From contig NZ_WNXQ01000003.1 of NCBI RefSeq assembly GCF_009789075.1, positions 186,001-250,000 of the forward strand: a stretch of 64,000 bases of DNA, given 5' to 3'. This document shows positions 1 to 8,814 of this stretch, one piece after another. Numbering within the stretch: the first letter of the stretch is position 1; every line of letters starts with the position of its first letter. A program made the translations under genes and the position numbers. Below the pieces are notes generated by a model. It made no database searches. It was not told the DNA's origin and worked only from the letters and a program-made list of their open reading frames with translations. Source of the DNA: Pseudooceanicola pacificus (GTDB lineage Bacteria; Pseudomonadota; Alphaproteobacteria; Rhodobacterales; Rhodobacteraceae).

Positions 1-2
1 TG

Positions 3-1019
3 GCGGAACTCGACCGGATCGCCGCGCGGCTGGACATCGCGGTCGCGACCTCGATCTCGGGGCAGGGCTCGCTGGCCGACAGCCATCCCAACGCGCTTGG
101 CGTGGTCGGGTCGAACGGCGGCACCGACCAGACATGGGAGATGATGCAGCAGGCCGATCTGATCGTCTTCATGGGCTGCCGCGCCGGGTCCACCACCACC
201 GCGCGGTGGGAGGCCCCCAGCGTCGGCACGCGTATCGTGCATTTCGACGTCGATCCGATGGTGATCGGCGCCAACCTGCCCACCGAGGTCGGCGTGGTGG
301 GCGACCTGCGCATGTCGCTGGAAATGGTCAACGCCGAGCTGGACCGCCGCGGGCAGGGCCTTTCGACATTCGGGGGCGCCGCCGCCGTGGCCGACATCAA
401 GCGCCGCAAGTTCGAGATTTTCGACCGGATCGCCGCCGGCGACGACCGCCCGATCCGGCCCGAACGGGTGATCTCGGACCTGATGAAGGTGCTGCCGCCC
501 GACGCCACCGTGGTGTCCGACCCGGGCACCTCCTGCCCCTATTATTCGGCCTATTACCAGCAGCAGCTGGCGGGGCGGTATTTCATCACCAACCGCGCGC
601 ACGGGGCGCTTGGCTATTCGATGGCGGCCTCGCTTGGCGCATGGCACGGGCGGCCGGCGGGCAAGACGGTTGCGCTGATGGGCGACGGCTCCTTCGGGTT
701 CACCGTGGGCGAGCTGGAAACCGTCTGCCGGGCCAAGGCGCCGATCACCTTCGTGGTGTTCTCGAATTCCAACTTCGGCTGGATCAAGGCCAGCCAGATG
801 GCCGACAAGGGGTCGCGCTACTACAACGTCGATTTCAACCGCGTGGATCAGGCCGCCGTCGCCGCCGCCTATGGCGTGAAATCCTGGCGGGTCGAGGATC
901 CGGCGGAACTGGAGCGCGTGCTGCGCGAGGCGGTCGCCCATGACGGCCCGACGCTGGTCGACGTGGTCACCCAGCCGCTGGAAGAGGCCAACGCCCCCGT
1001 CCGCCGCTGGATGGGCTGA
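3..1019 (+). CDS. Thiamine-diphosphate-dependent enzyme (acetolactate synthase family), 3' part
   Basis: The reading frame is open from the first bases, so the 5' end lies outside the window. The visible 338 residues cover the central NAD/FAD-like fold (TPP_enzyme_M; LIVFMGCRAGSTTTARW, then VHFDVDPMVIG) and the C-terminal TPP-binding domain. The ThDP/Mg motif begins at GDGSFGFTVGELETV and ends near NSNFGWIK. The family covers acetolactate synthase, benzoylformate decarboxylase, oxalyl-CoA decarboxylase and sulfoacetaldehyde acetyltransferase. The N-terminal domain carrying the catalytic Glu is not visible, so the substrate cannot be assigned. The last codons (APVRRWMG) sit inside the first unit of a degenerate tandem repeat. 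Confidence 0.85.
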   Translation, partial: AELDRIAARLDIAVATSISGQGSLADSHPNALGVVGSNGGTDQTWEMMQQADLIVFMGCRAGSTTTARWEAPSVGTRIVHFDVDPMVIGANLPTEVGVVGDLRMSLEMVNAELDRRGQGLSTFGGAAAVADIKRRKFEIFDRIAAGDDRPIRPERVISDLMKVLPPDATVVSDPGTSCPYYSAYYQQQLAGRYFITNRAHGALGYSMAASLGAWHGRPAGKTVALMGDGSFGFTVGELETVCRAKAPITFVVFSNSNFGWIKASQMADKGSRYYNVDFNRVDQAAVAAAYGVKSWRVEDPAELERVLREAVAHDGPTLVDVVTQPLEEANAPVRRWMG

Positions 1020-1200
1020 CGCCCCCGGTTCCACGCTGGATCGGACGATGCTCCGATCCGCCGGGGGACGGGCCGACGCCCCGGTTGAACTTTGAATGAG
1101 GTATCGCCCCGGTCCGTCGCTGGACGGGCCGATGTACCCCGCCCGCCACTGGATCAGCTGTGGCCCCGGTCCCGTGCCGGAATGGGCTGACGAGGTCCTG
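992..1200. repeat. Degenerate tandem repeat derived from the 3' end of the TPP-enzyme gene
   Basis: About six diverged units of roughly 27-32 bases. They start near 992 (inside the gene), 1020, 1077, 1105, 1137 and 1164, with a half unit near 1051. Each opens with a CGCCCC(C)GGT-like block followed by a GCTGGA(T/C)- or GGGCTGA-like block. The first unit encodes the C-terminus and stop of the TPP enzyme. The rest of the gap to 1342 is GC-rich, with no credible gene. No T-tract terminator was seen. Confidence 0.5.
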
Positions 1201-1342
1201 CCGGAACGCCTCGGGCGGGTCCGGACAGGCCGCTTCATGCCTCTGGCCGTCGTGCGACAAGACCCAGGGCCGGGGCTGGCGGCTCTGCTCAAACGCCTGG
1301 CCTGCGGCACGACGCGCGCCGCCCGCCGTCAGCCCGGGCCGT

Positions 1343-4165
1343 TCATTCCGGCAGGCCCTGCGCGGTGTCCCAGCCGATCAGCGCCTCCCACACCGCGCGG
1401 TTGACCACGTCCGAGGTGTTCAGCGTCTCGCCCTCGCCATCGGCCACCACGTCGCGGCGCCAGCCGGATTTCAGGTCGTTGGAGCGTTTCATGTCCTCCC
1501 ACGCCTCTTCGCGCCGCTCGCCCCAGTAGAGCGAGATCGCCCGTGTCATCGCGATCTGCGCGCGATCCTGGCGCCAGTCGAAACCGTCGTCTGGCACCGC
1601 CGCCTCGGCCAGGTCCAGCTGGACCAGCACCTCCTCCAGCCCGGCGAAATTCGACAGCATGTCGGCATAGGCGGTGTGGATGCGGATCACGTCCTTCGGC
1701 TCCAGCCGGTTCATGAAGGCGGGGTCCTCGACATAGGTCTGCAGCACCGCCGCGGCGGCCCGGCTGTCTTCGTTGCGGGTGCGCAGCGCATAGGCATAGG
1801 TGGTGATCACCCCGGCGGAGAGATCGGCCCGCGCCTCCATCGGGTCGATCATGTCATAGGCCTCGCGCGCGAGGGTGGCGGCAAGGTTGGCCTGGCCCAT
1901 GTTCATCAGCAGGTTCGCCTGCTGCGCCACGAGGAAGGCCAGCGTGTCCTTGCGGTGAAAGGGATGCTGGCGCCAGGTGTCGGTCGCCGCCTGCATCCAG
2001 CGCAGCGCGGTGTCCATCTGCCCGCGCACGGCAAAGGCATTGGCGGTGTTGAACTGCGTGCCCGCGACGATGGTGTGATAGGGCGGCACCAGGGTTGCGA
2101 TCTCTCCGGCCAGCCCGCCGAGTTCCGAGGCCGCCTCGTCCGCGCCGTTATAGGCGGTGGAGTTGAAGATCCGGGTGAACAACAGCGTGTCGCGGATCAG
2201 ACTCAGACCCCGGCTTTCGTCCACCCGCAGCAGGGCGTCGTTCAGCCAGGCGTCGCCTTCCTCGGGGCCGATGACGGTGTAGATCACCTCGGCCATGATC
2301 GCAAAGGCCCACTCCTCGTAAAGGCTCAGCGGCTTGGTGCGGTCGGCGGGCTGGAGGTCCATCCAGCGCTGCACCTCGGCCTTCAGCCCGGTCATCTGGC
2401 TGGCCTGGTAACTCGCATTGGCGGCCAGCGCGAGGTAGAGGCTCAGCAGATCCGGGGGCAGGGTGCTTTCGCGCGCCTTCAGCCGGGCGATGGCGTCGGC
2501 GGCCTTTTCGGGCGCGTGGCTCGACCCCCAGACCTTGGCGATCAGGTCGATGATGTCAAAGATCGGATCGTTGGCGGGGATCGTGCTGCCGATGGTGGTG
2601 CGGGCCTTGCGCCGCGCCGCGCTCAGCGCCTCCTGGCTTTCGTCATGGGCACCCAGCATCGCCTTGTAGATCGCGAGGTTCACCAGGAATTCGGGCGAGC
2701 TGTCCTTGCCGGCGGTGACATAGGCATCCAGCATGCGCTCCAGCCCGACGTAATCGCCCGCCAGGAACATGCGGATCGCGTCCTCTCCGCGGCCCGAGAG
2801 GGTGAAATCGCCATCCGCGATCACCCCCAGTTCGGCGGCGAGGGGGAAATCGGCCATGCCGGGGTCGTCGCGGTCGATCAGCTCGGCAATCGCGGCGACC
2901 CGGTTGTCGGTCACCCGGGCGGTGCGGCGCGCCTCGGCATAGCCCTGCCGGTAATAATCCTGCGCCAGCGCCGTGTCGTCCTGCCACTGGGCGAACAGCC
3001 CCAGCTGGGTCAGGATATCGGCGATCATGTAACCGGGCGCGCGGCCGTGGCTGCGCAGCTTTTCCGGCATCGGGGCCAGGAATTCGGCGGCGGCCTCGAC
3101 CCCTTTCACCCGGGACATGGTGTTGGCCATGCGGATCGTGTTGATCGCGTAATCCAGCGCGATGTTGTCGTTGCCCTCAAGATAGGCCTGGCGTTCCTCG
3201 AAATAGGGCAGGGCTTCCTCGTACCGGCCGACGCGGTAGAGCAGGCGGGCGTGATAGGCCCGGTAGAAGGTGCGATAGCCCTCGCTCACCCCTTCGGTCA
3301 CGTCGGCCAGGGCGATGATCTGGCCCGACTGGGTCAGCAGCTGGGTCGGATCCTCCATCGCCACGGCGACCTTGTCGAGCGCGACGTAGAGCAGATAGAG
3401 GAACTGCGACGGCGTGACCAGCTGCCCCTCGGTGTAGCGGTCCATGAAACTTTCGCGCAGGTCCGAGGCATCGGCGGAGTCGTTCCGGCTGGCGGCCAGG
3501 GCCAGGAAGTAATGCGCCAGCTCGTTCAGGTCGTCGATTTCGGGGGTGTCCGCGCTGTCGGCCATCGCGCCGCGCAACAGCACCTCGGCCTCGCCGGTGC
3601 GTCCGGTCTCGTAGAGCGCGACACCCTGAAGGATCGTCGCCTCGATCCGGTATGGGTGGTTCTCGGTCTCGGGCTTGTCCAGGACCGAGGCGACCGAGGC
3701 GGCAAAGCGCTGCACCTCGGACCAGTTCTCGCGGATGTAGTAGTACCGGGCAAAGGCGACGTTGGGGTAATGCGTGACCAGCGGGGGATAGTCGCCCTTG
3801 AACGTGGCCGCGTTGGCGCGCGCGATCAGCGTGTAGGCGCCGTCCAGATCGCCCGCTTCGGCCAGGTCCAGCCCCTCGTCCGACAGGTCGAGGATCTCGT
3901 CCTCCGTCAGGGGCGCGGGGTCGTCCTGCGCGCGGAGCGGACCGGGGACTATCGCCGGGCACAGGGCCAGCACAAGGGCCGCCGCGACCAGCAGGCGGTG
4001 CAGCGCCCCGGGGCAGGCGGGCCACCGGCGCGCGACGCGGCGCAGCCGGCCCGCGGAACGATCCCGCGGCCCGGCTGCTGCAACAGGGCAGGGCAGGGGC
4101 TGTCCGGCCCCCGCCCGTTGGCCCCGCTCAGTTCGCGGCGATTGTCTGTTCCATCCAGCCGACAA
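1343..4165 (-). CDS. Large exported helical-repeat (TPR-like) protein
   Basis: About 940 residues. A hydrophobic, alanine/leucine-rich segment ending in GPLRAQ|DD resembles a signal peptide, but it lies some 55 residues from the only permissible start (TTG at 4165, overlapping the upstream protease gene by 38 bases). No ATG, GTG or other TTG lies between, so the true start is uncertain. The rest is acidic and alpha-helical with repeated pairs such as YETGRTGEAEVLLRGAM, YRVGRYEEALPYFEERQ and MGQANLAATLAREAYDM, typical of tetratricopeptide repeats. No catalytic motif was recognised. It is the last gene of the leftward protease/lipase/two-component operon, so it is probably a scaffold or adaptor for the exported enzymes; that role is inference from context. 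Confidence 0.75.
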   Translation of the reverse strand: MSAGWNRQSPRTERGQRAGAGQPLPCPVAAAGPRDRSAGRLRRVARRWPACPGALHRLLVAAALVLALCPAIVPGPLRAQDDPAPLTEDEILDLSDEGLDLAEAGDLDGAYTLIARANAATFKGDYPPLVTHYPNVAFARYYYIRENWSEVQRFAASVASVLDKPETENHPYRIEATILQGVALYETGRTGEAEVLLRGAMADSADTPEIDDLNELAHYFLALAASRNDSADASDLRESFMDRYTEGQLVTPSQFLYLLYVALDKVAVAMEDPTQLLTQSGQIIALADVTEGVSEGYRTFYRAYHARLLYRVGRYEEALPYFEERQAYLEGNDNIALDYAINTIRMANTMSRVKGVEAAAEFLAPMPEKLRSHGRAPGYMIADILTQLGLFAQWQDDTALAQDYYRQGYAEARRTARVTDNRVAAIAELIDRDDPGMADFPLAAELGVIADGDFTLSGRGEDAIRMFLAGDYVGLERMLDAYVTAGKDSSPEFLVNLAIYKAMLGAHDESQEALSAARRKARTTIGSTIPANDPIFDIIDLIAKVWGSSHAPEKAADAIARLKARESTLPPDLLSLYLALAANASYQASQMTGLKAEVQRWMDLQPADRTKPLSLYEEWAFAIMAEVIYTVIGPEEGDAWLNDALLRVDESRGLSLIRDTLLFTRIFNSTAYNGADEAASELGGLAGEIATLVPPYHTIVAGTQFNTANAFAVRGQMDTALRWMQAATDTWRQHPFHRKDTLAFLVAQQANLLMNMGQANLAATLAREAYDMIDPMEARADLSAGVITTYAYALRTRNEDSRAAAAVLQTYVEDPAFMNRLEPKDVIRIHTAYADMLSNFAGLEEVLVQLDLAEAAVPDDGFDWRQDRAQIAMTRAISLYWGERREEAWEDMKRSNDLKSGWRRDVVADGEGETLNTSDVVNRAVWEALIGWDTAQGLPE

Positions 4166-5189
4166 AGTTCGACACCTTGGTGTAAGCCGAGAAGAGGGCG
4201 GTTTCGACGCAGGTCATCTTGGGCCCCGAGGCGAGGCCCCAGCTGACCACACCGGCCTGCACGTAAGAGCCGTCGTTCATCGGCACCACCAGCGGCCCGC
4301 CGCTGTCGCCCTGGCACGAGGTCTTGCCGCCCTCGTAGGTGCCCGAACACAGCATGTTCTCAGTCATCGGCAGGGGCGCGCGTTTCACCAGTTCCGACCA
4401 TGCGGCCTGGGCATCGTCGCCCTTGATGTTGAAGATTTCCAGCGCCTGCACGAAGGGCTGCACCGCGCCCTGGGCGCGTGCCTCCATCAGCGCGCCGTTG
4501 CACTGGTCACGCCCGAGGATCTGGATTTCCGCCTGATACATGTCCGAGGGATGTTCGCCCCCGTTGATCAGGCCCCAGCCGGTGACCACGGTGGGCACGC
4601 CCGACACGTCGATCTGGTTGCCGAAATCCGCATCCGGCACCTTGATCGTCCTGTAGGGCACATTGGGCGCGCGCTGCAGCTTGATCAGGGCGATGTCGCT
4701 GTCGAACCCGTCGGGATTGTAGGCGGTGTTGCGGAAGACGCCCGCCACGGGGATCACGTCGCCCATGCCGGGGGCCAGCTTGTTGGTGCCCACGACCACG
4801 TTCAGCTGGCGCGGGTCGAGCTGGAAATAGCCCTTGTCGTCCTGCATGTAGACGCAATGCGCGGCGGTCAGCACCCAGGTGTCCAGCACCAGCGAGCCGC
4901 CGCAGAAATGCGATTCGGGGCCCACGTCGCGGCCCGCGATCACCAGCCCGACCTGCCAGGGCCAGGCGCCGTTTGCGGCCACTTCGCCGCCGATCACGCG
5001 GCCCCCGGCCGAGGCGGCCGCCTCGCGCTGCTCCTTGGCCTGTTCGGCCTTTTTCGCGCTGTCGGCAAAGGCAAAGGGCGAGGCGACGGCAGGGTCGGCC
5101 ATCGGCGCCTCGAACGACTGCGCCGCCAGGGGTCCGCTCAGGGCCAGCGCCGCAATCGCGGGAAGGGTCAGTTGTTTCAGAAAGGTCAT
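4128..5189 (-). CDS. Secreted chymotrypsin-fold serine protease (S1) with propeptide
   Basis: 353 residues. Signal peptide MTFLKQLTLPAIAALALSG...AQS, then an about 40-residue lysine/glutamate/alanine-rich propeptide and a classical activation junction GGR64|VIGGEV. The triad is His111 (TAAHC), Asp165 (SDIALIKL) and Ser296 (CQGDSGGP). The residue equivalent to chymotrypsin 189, at the base of the S1 pocket, reads Thr290 rather than Asp, so Arg/Lys specificity should not be assumed. It lies 36 bases after the caspase-like gene and overlaps the start of the helical-repeat gene. The need for cleavage after Arg to mature suggests that another protease of the locus could activate it (inference). 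Confidence 0.93.
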   Translation of the reverse strand: MTFLKQLTLPAIAALALSGPLAAQSFEAPMADPAVASPFAFADSAKKAEQAKEQREAAASAGGRVIGGEVAANGAWPWQVGLVIAGRDVGPESHFCGGSLVLDTWVLTAAHCVYMQDDKGYFQLDPRQLNVVVGTNKLAPGMGDVIPVAGVFRNTAYNPDGFDSDIALIKLQRAPNVPYRTIKVPDADFGNQIDVSGVPTVVTGWGLINGGEHPSDMYQAEIQILGRDQCNGALMEARAQGAVQPFVQALEIFNIKGDDAQAAWSELVKRAPLPMTENMLCSGTYEGGKTSCQGDSGGPLVVPMNDGSYVQAGVVSWGLASGPKMTCVETALFSAYTKVSNFVGWMEQTIAAN

Positions 5190-5225
5190 CGTTGGATCGT
5201 CCTTTGTTGCAATGACATGGTGAAG

Positions 5226-7250
5226 TCAGCGGATGCCGGCAGGGGCCAGCGAAATACGGAAACGGGTGACCTCCAGCCGGGGCACGGCACCCGGCATCGG
5301 CAGGTTGCGCTGTTGCGCCGACGGGTCGGCGGCGGCCATCAGGTACTGCGCCAACGGCCCGGATTCGGGTGCGGCGGCGCGCATCTGCACCGGATCGGCC
5401 AGCGCGGTCAGCACGGTGCGGGGGGCGCCCTGGACGGCGGGGGCCGACAGGACGATCAACTCTTCGCTGCCGGGCAGGTCCGAAGGGTTGGTGATCTGCA
5501 GCCCGATCTCCTGCGTCTCGCCAAAGCCGAGCCGGTTGGACAGCCCGCCCTCGGGCCAGAGCGCGGTGACCGCCAGGTCGCGGTCGAGGTAGAGCACGGT
5601 GATGTCGCGCGCGGTGCGCGAGCCGTTGGTGACGCTCAGCCACAGCTGATCGCAATCCTGGACCGTGGCGGCGCCGGTGACCGGGGTTTCCGCGCCCGAG
5701 CCGTCGCACTCTGCGCCGCCGCCGACCTGCGTCAGCGCCACCTGCAATCCCACGCCCGGCAGGGCAAAGGCCGACAGGCCGCCGCCCTCGGCCATGCCGA
5801 GCGCGGTGCGCAGGGCATGGGCCCGCGCCGCCCGGTCGAGGAAGGCCGCCACGGCCTGCGGCCCGGTCTCGCCGCCGGACAGGCGCGGGCTCGATCCCGG
5901 GCCGGCCCCGTCCAGCACGCCGTCGCGCCCGGCCAGCGCCAGGGTGCCGCCGGTGAAATAGGGGGTCATAGCGGCCCGGCCCGCGTCCGCCGGGGCGATC
6001 CCGTCGAGATTGGCCGTGACCTCGGCCAGCGTCGCGGCCAGCGCGGCGTAATCCCCGCCATCCGCCGCCACCGGGGCGGCCAGCGCCAGCGGCGCGGGCG
6101 GTGCGGGGCGGTTCAGGCGCGCATAGCCCTGCGCGGGCAGCCCCTCGCCCCCGGCCAGCATGGCGCTGTCGGCCCGCAGTTCGGCCACCTCGGCCAGCAC
6201 GGGGGTCCCGCTTGCGGCGGCATCCGCGTAGACTGCCAGTTGCGCCCCTGCGCCCAGCCCGGCGAGCAGCCCGGCGGCGACCCTGCGCCCCTCCGTCCGC
6301 CACAGCGCCTGCCCGGTGCCGGTGCCGAAAACGGGGGCCTCCAGCAGCGTGCCCTCGGCATCGGGCGTCTGCGCGGCAGGCCCGCTGCGCGACATGCCAT
6401 CCGTCGCCGCCATCAGCGCCTGCGCCCAGCTCAGCCCCTGTCCGGCGGTCAGCACCGGCATCAGCGCGCCGGTGAAATCGCCGTACCAGCTGGCCGGATC
6501 CCCGGCATCGCCCAGGGGATATTCGAAACTCCGCTGGTCGGATTGCGAGGAATAGAGGAAGACGAACCGCCCGTTCAGCGGTGGCGCGACCTGTCCGGCC
6601 TCGGCATCGCCGGCCTGCGCATCGGGCACGCCCAGCAGGGCCGGGTCGACATAGCGCGCGGCGCCATTGCCCGCGATATCGCGGAACCCGGTGGCGGAAT
6701 GGCAGGCGTCGAGGATGGCGACAAGCTCGGCCCCGGTGTCGAGGATCGCCTGCATCATCACGCCCAGCTCGTCGTCGACCAGGGCATTTTCCACCGCGCC
6801 GATCGCGCCTTTCCAGTCGCGCGCGTCCGAGGGCAGCAGGATCTCGTCATACCCGCCCGCCTCGTCCCCCGAGGCATCGGGCATCTGCGAACCGTGGCCC
6901 GAGAAGTAGAACACCACCGTATCCCCCGGCCGGGCGGTCGCCGCCAGCCCTTCCAGCGCCGCGACAATGGCCGCGCGCCGGGGCTGGGCGGCAGGGGCCA
7001 GGCCCCCGGGCAGCGGCGCGTCGGGGGCGGCCAGCACGGTGACGTCCGCCGGGGCGGCGCCGCGCGCCAGCAGCATCCGCGCGACCAGTCCGACATCGTT
7101 GGCGGGGCCGCGCAGATCGGCGTCCAGATATTCGTAATCCGACACGCCGACCACCAGGCCCAGCACCTTCGCCAGCCCCGGCTGGGGGGCGAAAGTCAGG
7201 GTCAGCGCGACGGCGACAAGCCGCGCAATGCGTGGGTCTAAACGGGTCAT
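5226..7250 (-). CDS. Exported caspase-family (C14) peptidase with C-terminal DUF4384-like region
   Basis: 674 residues from the ATG at 7250, preceded by GGAGAGG four bases upstream; longer in-frame starts lack a signal peptide directly at the N-terminus. Signal peptide MTRLDPRIARLVAVALTLTF...GLA, then the p20-like fold: GLVVGVSDYEYLDADLRGPANDV, catalytic His119 (YFSGHGSQM) and Cys183 (ILDACHSATGF). Residues about 560-660 (LWLSVTNGSRTARDITVLYLDRD) form a beta-rich region like that of DUF4384. Prokaryotic caspase homologues usually cleave after Arg or Lys; here the specificity is unknown. It sits between the patatin and S1 protease genes of the same operon and shares its architecture with the divergent gene at 13260-15404. 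Confidence 0.92.
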   Translation of the reverse strand: MTRLDPRIARLVAVALTLTFAPQPGLAKVLGLVVGVSDYEYLDADLRGPANDVGLVARMLLARGAAPADVTVLAAPDAPLPGGLAPAAQPRRAAIVAALEGLAATARPGDTVVFYFSGHGSQMPDASGDEAGGYDEILLPSDARDWKGAIGAVENALVDDELGVMMQAILDTGAELVAILDACHSATGFRDIAGNGAARYVDPALLGVPDAQAGDAEAGQVAPPLNGRFVFLYSSQSDQRSFEYPLGDAGDPASWYGDFTGALMPVLTAGQGLSWAQALMAATDGMSRSGPAAQTPDAEGTLLEAPVFGTGTGQALWRTEGRRVAAGLLAGLGAGAQLAVYADAAASGTPVLAEVAELRADSAMLAGGEGLPAQGYARLNRPAPPAPLALAAPVAADGGDYAALAATLAEVTANLDGIAPADAGRAAMTPYFTGGTLALAGRDGVLDGAGPGSSPRLSGGETGPQAVAAFLDRAARAHALRTALGMAEGGGLSAFALPGVGLQVALTQVGGGAECDGSGAETPVTGAATVQDCDQLWLSVTNGSRTARDITVLYLDRDLAVTALWPEGGLSNRLGFGETQEIGLQITNPSDLPGSEELIVLSAPAVQGAPRTVLTALADPVQMRAAAPESGPLAQYLMAAADPSAQQRNLPMPGAVPRLEVTRFRISLAPAGIR

Positions 7251-7336
7251 CTGGCCTCTCCGGCTCCTCCAGGTTTCAATGATTGCAGGGGGTTGGCCCC
7301 CGATCAAGTGAAACGGCCAGATGACCGGATTTGTCA

Positions 7337-8797
7337 TCAGTTCTTGACGGGCGTGATCCGTCTGGCCCCCGAAATACCGCCCCGCGCCCCCGCGATCAGG
7401 GGGTTGCCCCCATAGCGATTGGTTGCCCGGAGGAAGCCGTTCAACTCGGCGTTGTCCAGCGTCGCGCGGCGTCCGGCCTCGATGGCCAGGTCGACCTGCG
7501 ACTCGTCCAGCCTGAGTCGGGTGGGGATTCGGTCCAGCCGGTCCTGCATCGGGCCGGGCAGGGCGCGGAACGAGACCTCGCCGACAAAGAACTTCAGATC
7601 GCGGCACTCCCAGCCCGCCAGCGTTCCGCGCAGGCGGCGCACCGTGGCGGCGGGCAGGGCGCAGCGGTATTCCACCAGATCGGCCTGCCACTTGTCGAGT
7701 TGCAGGCGCATCGCGTCATATCCGGTGCGCGAGGCGGCGGCCATCGCCGAACTGGCGATCGAGGTCGCCAACTGCACCCCGCCGGGGCCGCGCAGCTTCT
7801 GCGTCCAGGAATAATCCTTCTGCACCCCGGCATTGGCGACCAGGAACAGCAGGCGGCGCAGGCGCACGGCCTCGACCTCGGTCAGGGGGGCATAGGGCAC
7901 CTGGGCGCGGGCGCGTTCCACGGCCAGCCCGGTGGTGCCGAAATTGTCGGTGATCCCGCCGTCCAGCAGCTTGACGTAACGCACGTCGGGCGCGCCGGCA
8001 TAGCTTTCCAGCGCGGCGGCATGGGCCTTCATCGCGCCCGAGGCCTCGGGGTTGTAGCGCGCGGCGGTCAGCCAGTCGGGTTCGCGATAGGTGCATTTGC
8101 CGCGATGGGTCTCAAGCGTGATCGGGGCAAAGACCAGCGGATAGGCCGCCGAGGCCGCCACCGCATCCGATATCGGATAGGAGGCAAGGTCGGAGCACAG
8201 CGCATCGAAGGTTTCGGGCGAGAACAGGAACGTCGTCTGGTTCGCCACGTCGCTGGCATTGATCCAGGTGCGGACACGCGAGCGTTTGCGCAGATCGCCG
8301 AAGGTGGCGCCGTGAAACAGCGTTTCGTCAAGGAACCGGCCGAATGTGGCGCGCCCGTTGGCGCCGCCCGACAGCCCGTTGATCAGCGTCAGTGGGTTGA
8401 AGACCGAGGTCGCCATGTAGCGCTCGGCATCCCTGATCAGGTATCTGTCGCGATAGCCGATGACGCCCGCGGGCCCGGTCAGCCCGAAATAGGCGGCGGT
8501 GACCGACCCGCCCGAAACCCCGGTGACCAGCCGCACATCCGAAAGCATTCCGTCGGGATCGCCCGCGCTGGCCGTGGCCTCGCGCATCGCCAGCAGCATC
8601 CCGTGGGCAAAGGCCGAGGCGCGCATGCCGCCGCCGGAAAACGCCAGGCCGACGTAGATTTCGCCATCCTCGTCGCCGGCGAGCGGCGTGACCAGCGGCG
8701 CGTTGGCCCCGGCCGTAAGCGGCGCATTGCGCGGCGTGTTCAGCACACCGCACCCGGCAAGACCGGCGGCAATCGCCAGCGACATCAGCAGCTTCAT
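7337..8797 (-). CDS. Patatin-like phospholipase, lipoprotein
   Basis: 486 residues. Lipobox LAGC with lipidated Cys16 after MKLLMSLAIAAGLAGC. Patatin signatures: oxyanion loop SGGGMRA (54-60), nucleophile Ser95 in GVSGGS and catalytic Asp279 in LLDGGITDN. The family hydrolyses acyl esters of phospholipids or lipids. With the lipobox it should be tethered to a periplasm-facing membrane, probably the inner leaflet of the outer membrane. It starts 17 bases after the kinase gene stop and is followed by an 86-base gap before the caspase-like gene. A C-terminal region of about 150 residues beyond the Asp is helical and unassigned. The pairing of a lipase with caspase- and S1-type peptidases in one operon is unusual. 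Confidence 0.9.
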   Translation of the reverse strand: MKLLMSLAIAAGLAGCGVLNTPRNAPLTAGANAPLVTPLAGDEDGEIYVGLAFSGGGMRASAFAHGMLLAMREATASAGDPDGMLSDVRLVTGVSGGSVTAAYFGLTGPAGVIGYRDRYLIRDAERYMATSVFNPLTLINGLSGGANGRATFGRFLDETLFHGATFGDLRKRSRVRTWINASDVANQTTFLFSPETFDALCSDLASYPISDAVAASAAYPLVFAPITLETHRGKCTYREPDWLTAARYNPEASGAMKAHAAALESYAGAPDVRYVKLLDGGITDNFGTTGLAVERARAQVPYAPLTEVEAVRLRRLLFLVANAGVQKDYSWTQKLRGPGGVQLATSIASSAMAAASRTGYDAMRLQLDKWQADLVEYRCALPAATVRRLRGTLAGWECRDLKFFVGEVSFRALPGPMQDRLDRIPTRLRLDESQVDLAIEAGRRATLDNAELNGFLRATNRYGGNPLIAGARGGISGARRITPVKN

Positions 8798-8814
8798 CTC
8801 GTCCCCGTCCCCCC

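Noticed and set aside
1160-4246. 1028-codon open frame on the plus strand
   Set aside because: Antisense to the large helical-repeat gene. Its translation is Arg/Gly/Val-rich with no motif, a usual by-product of high GC content.
4507-6303. 598-codon minus-strand frame spanning two genes
   Set aside because: It overlaps the S1 protease and caspase genes in another frame, with low-complexity Arg/Gly/Ala translation and no signal or motif.
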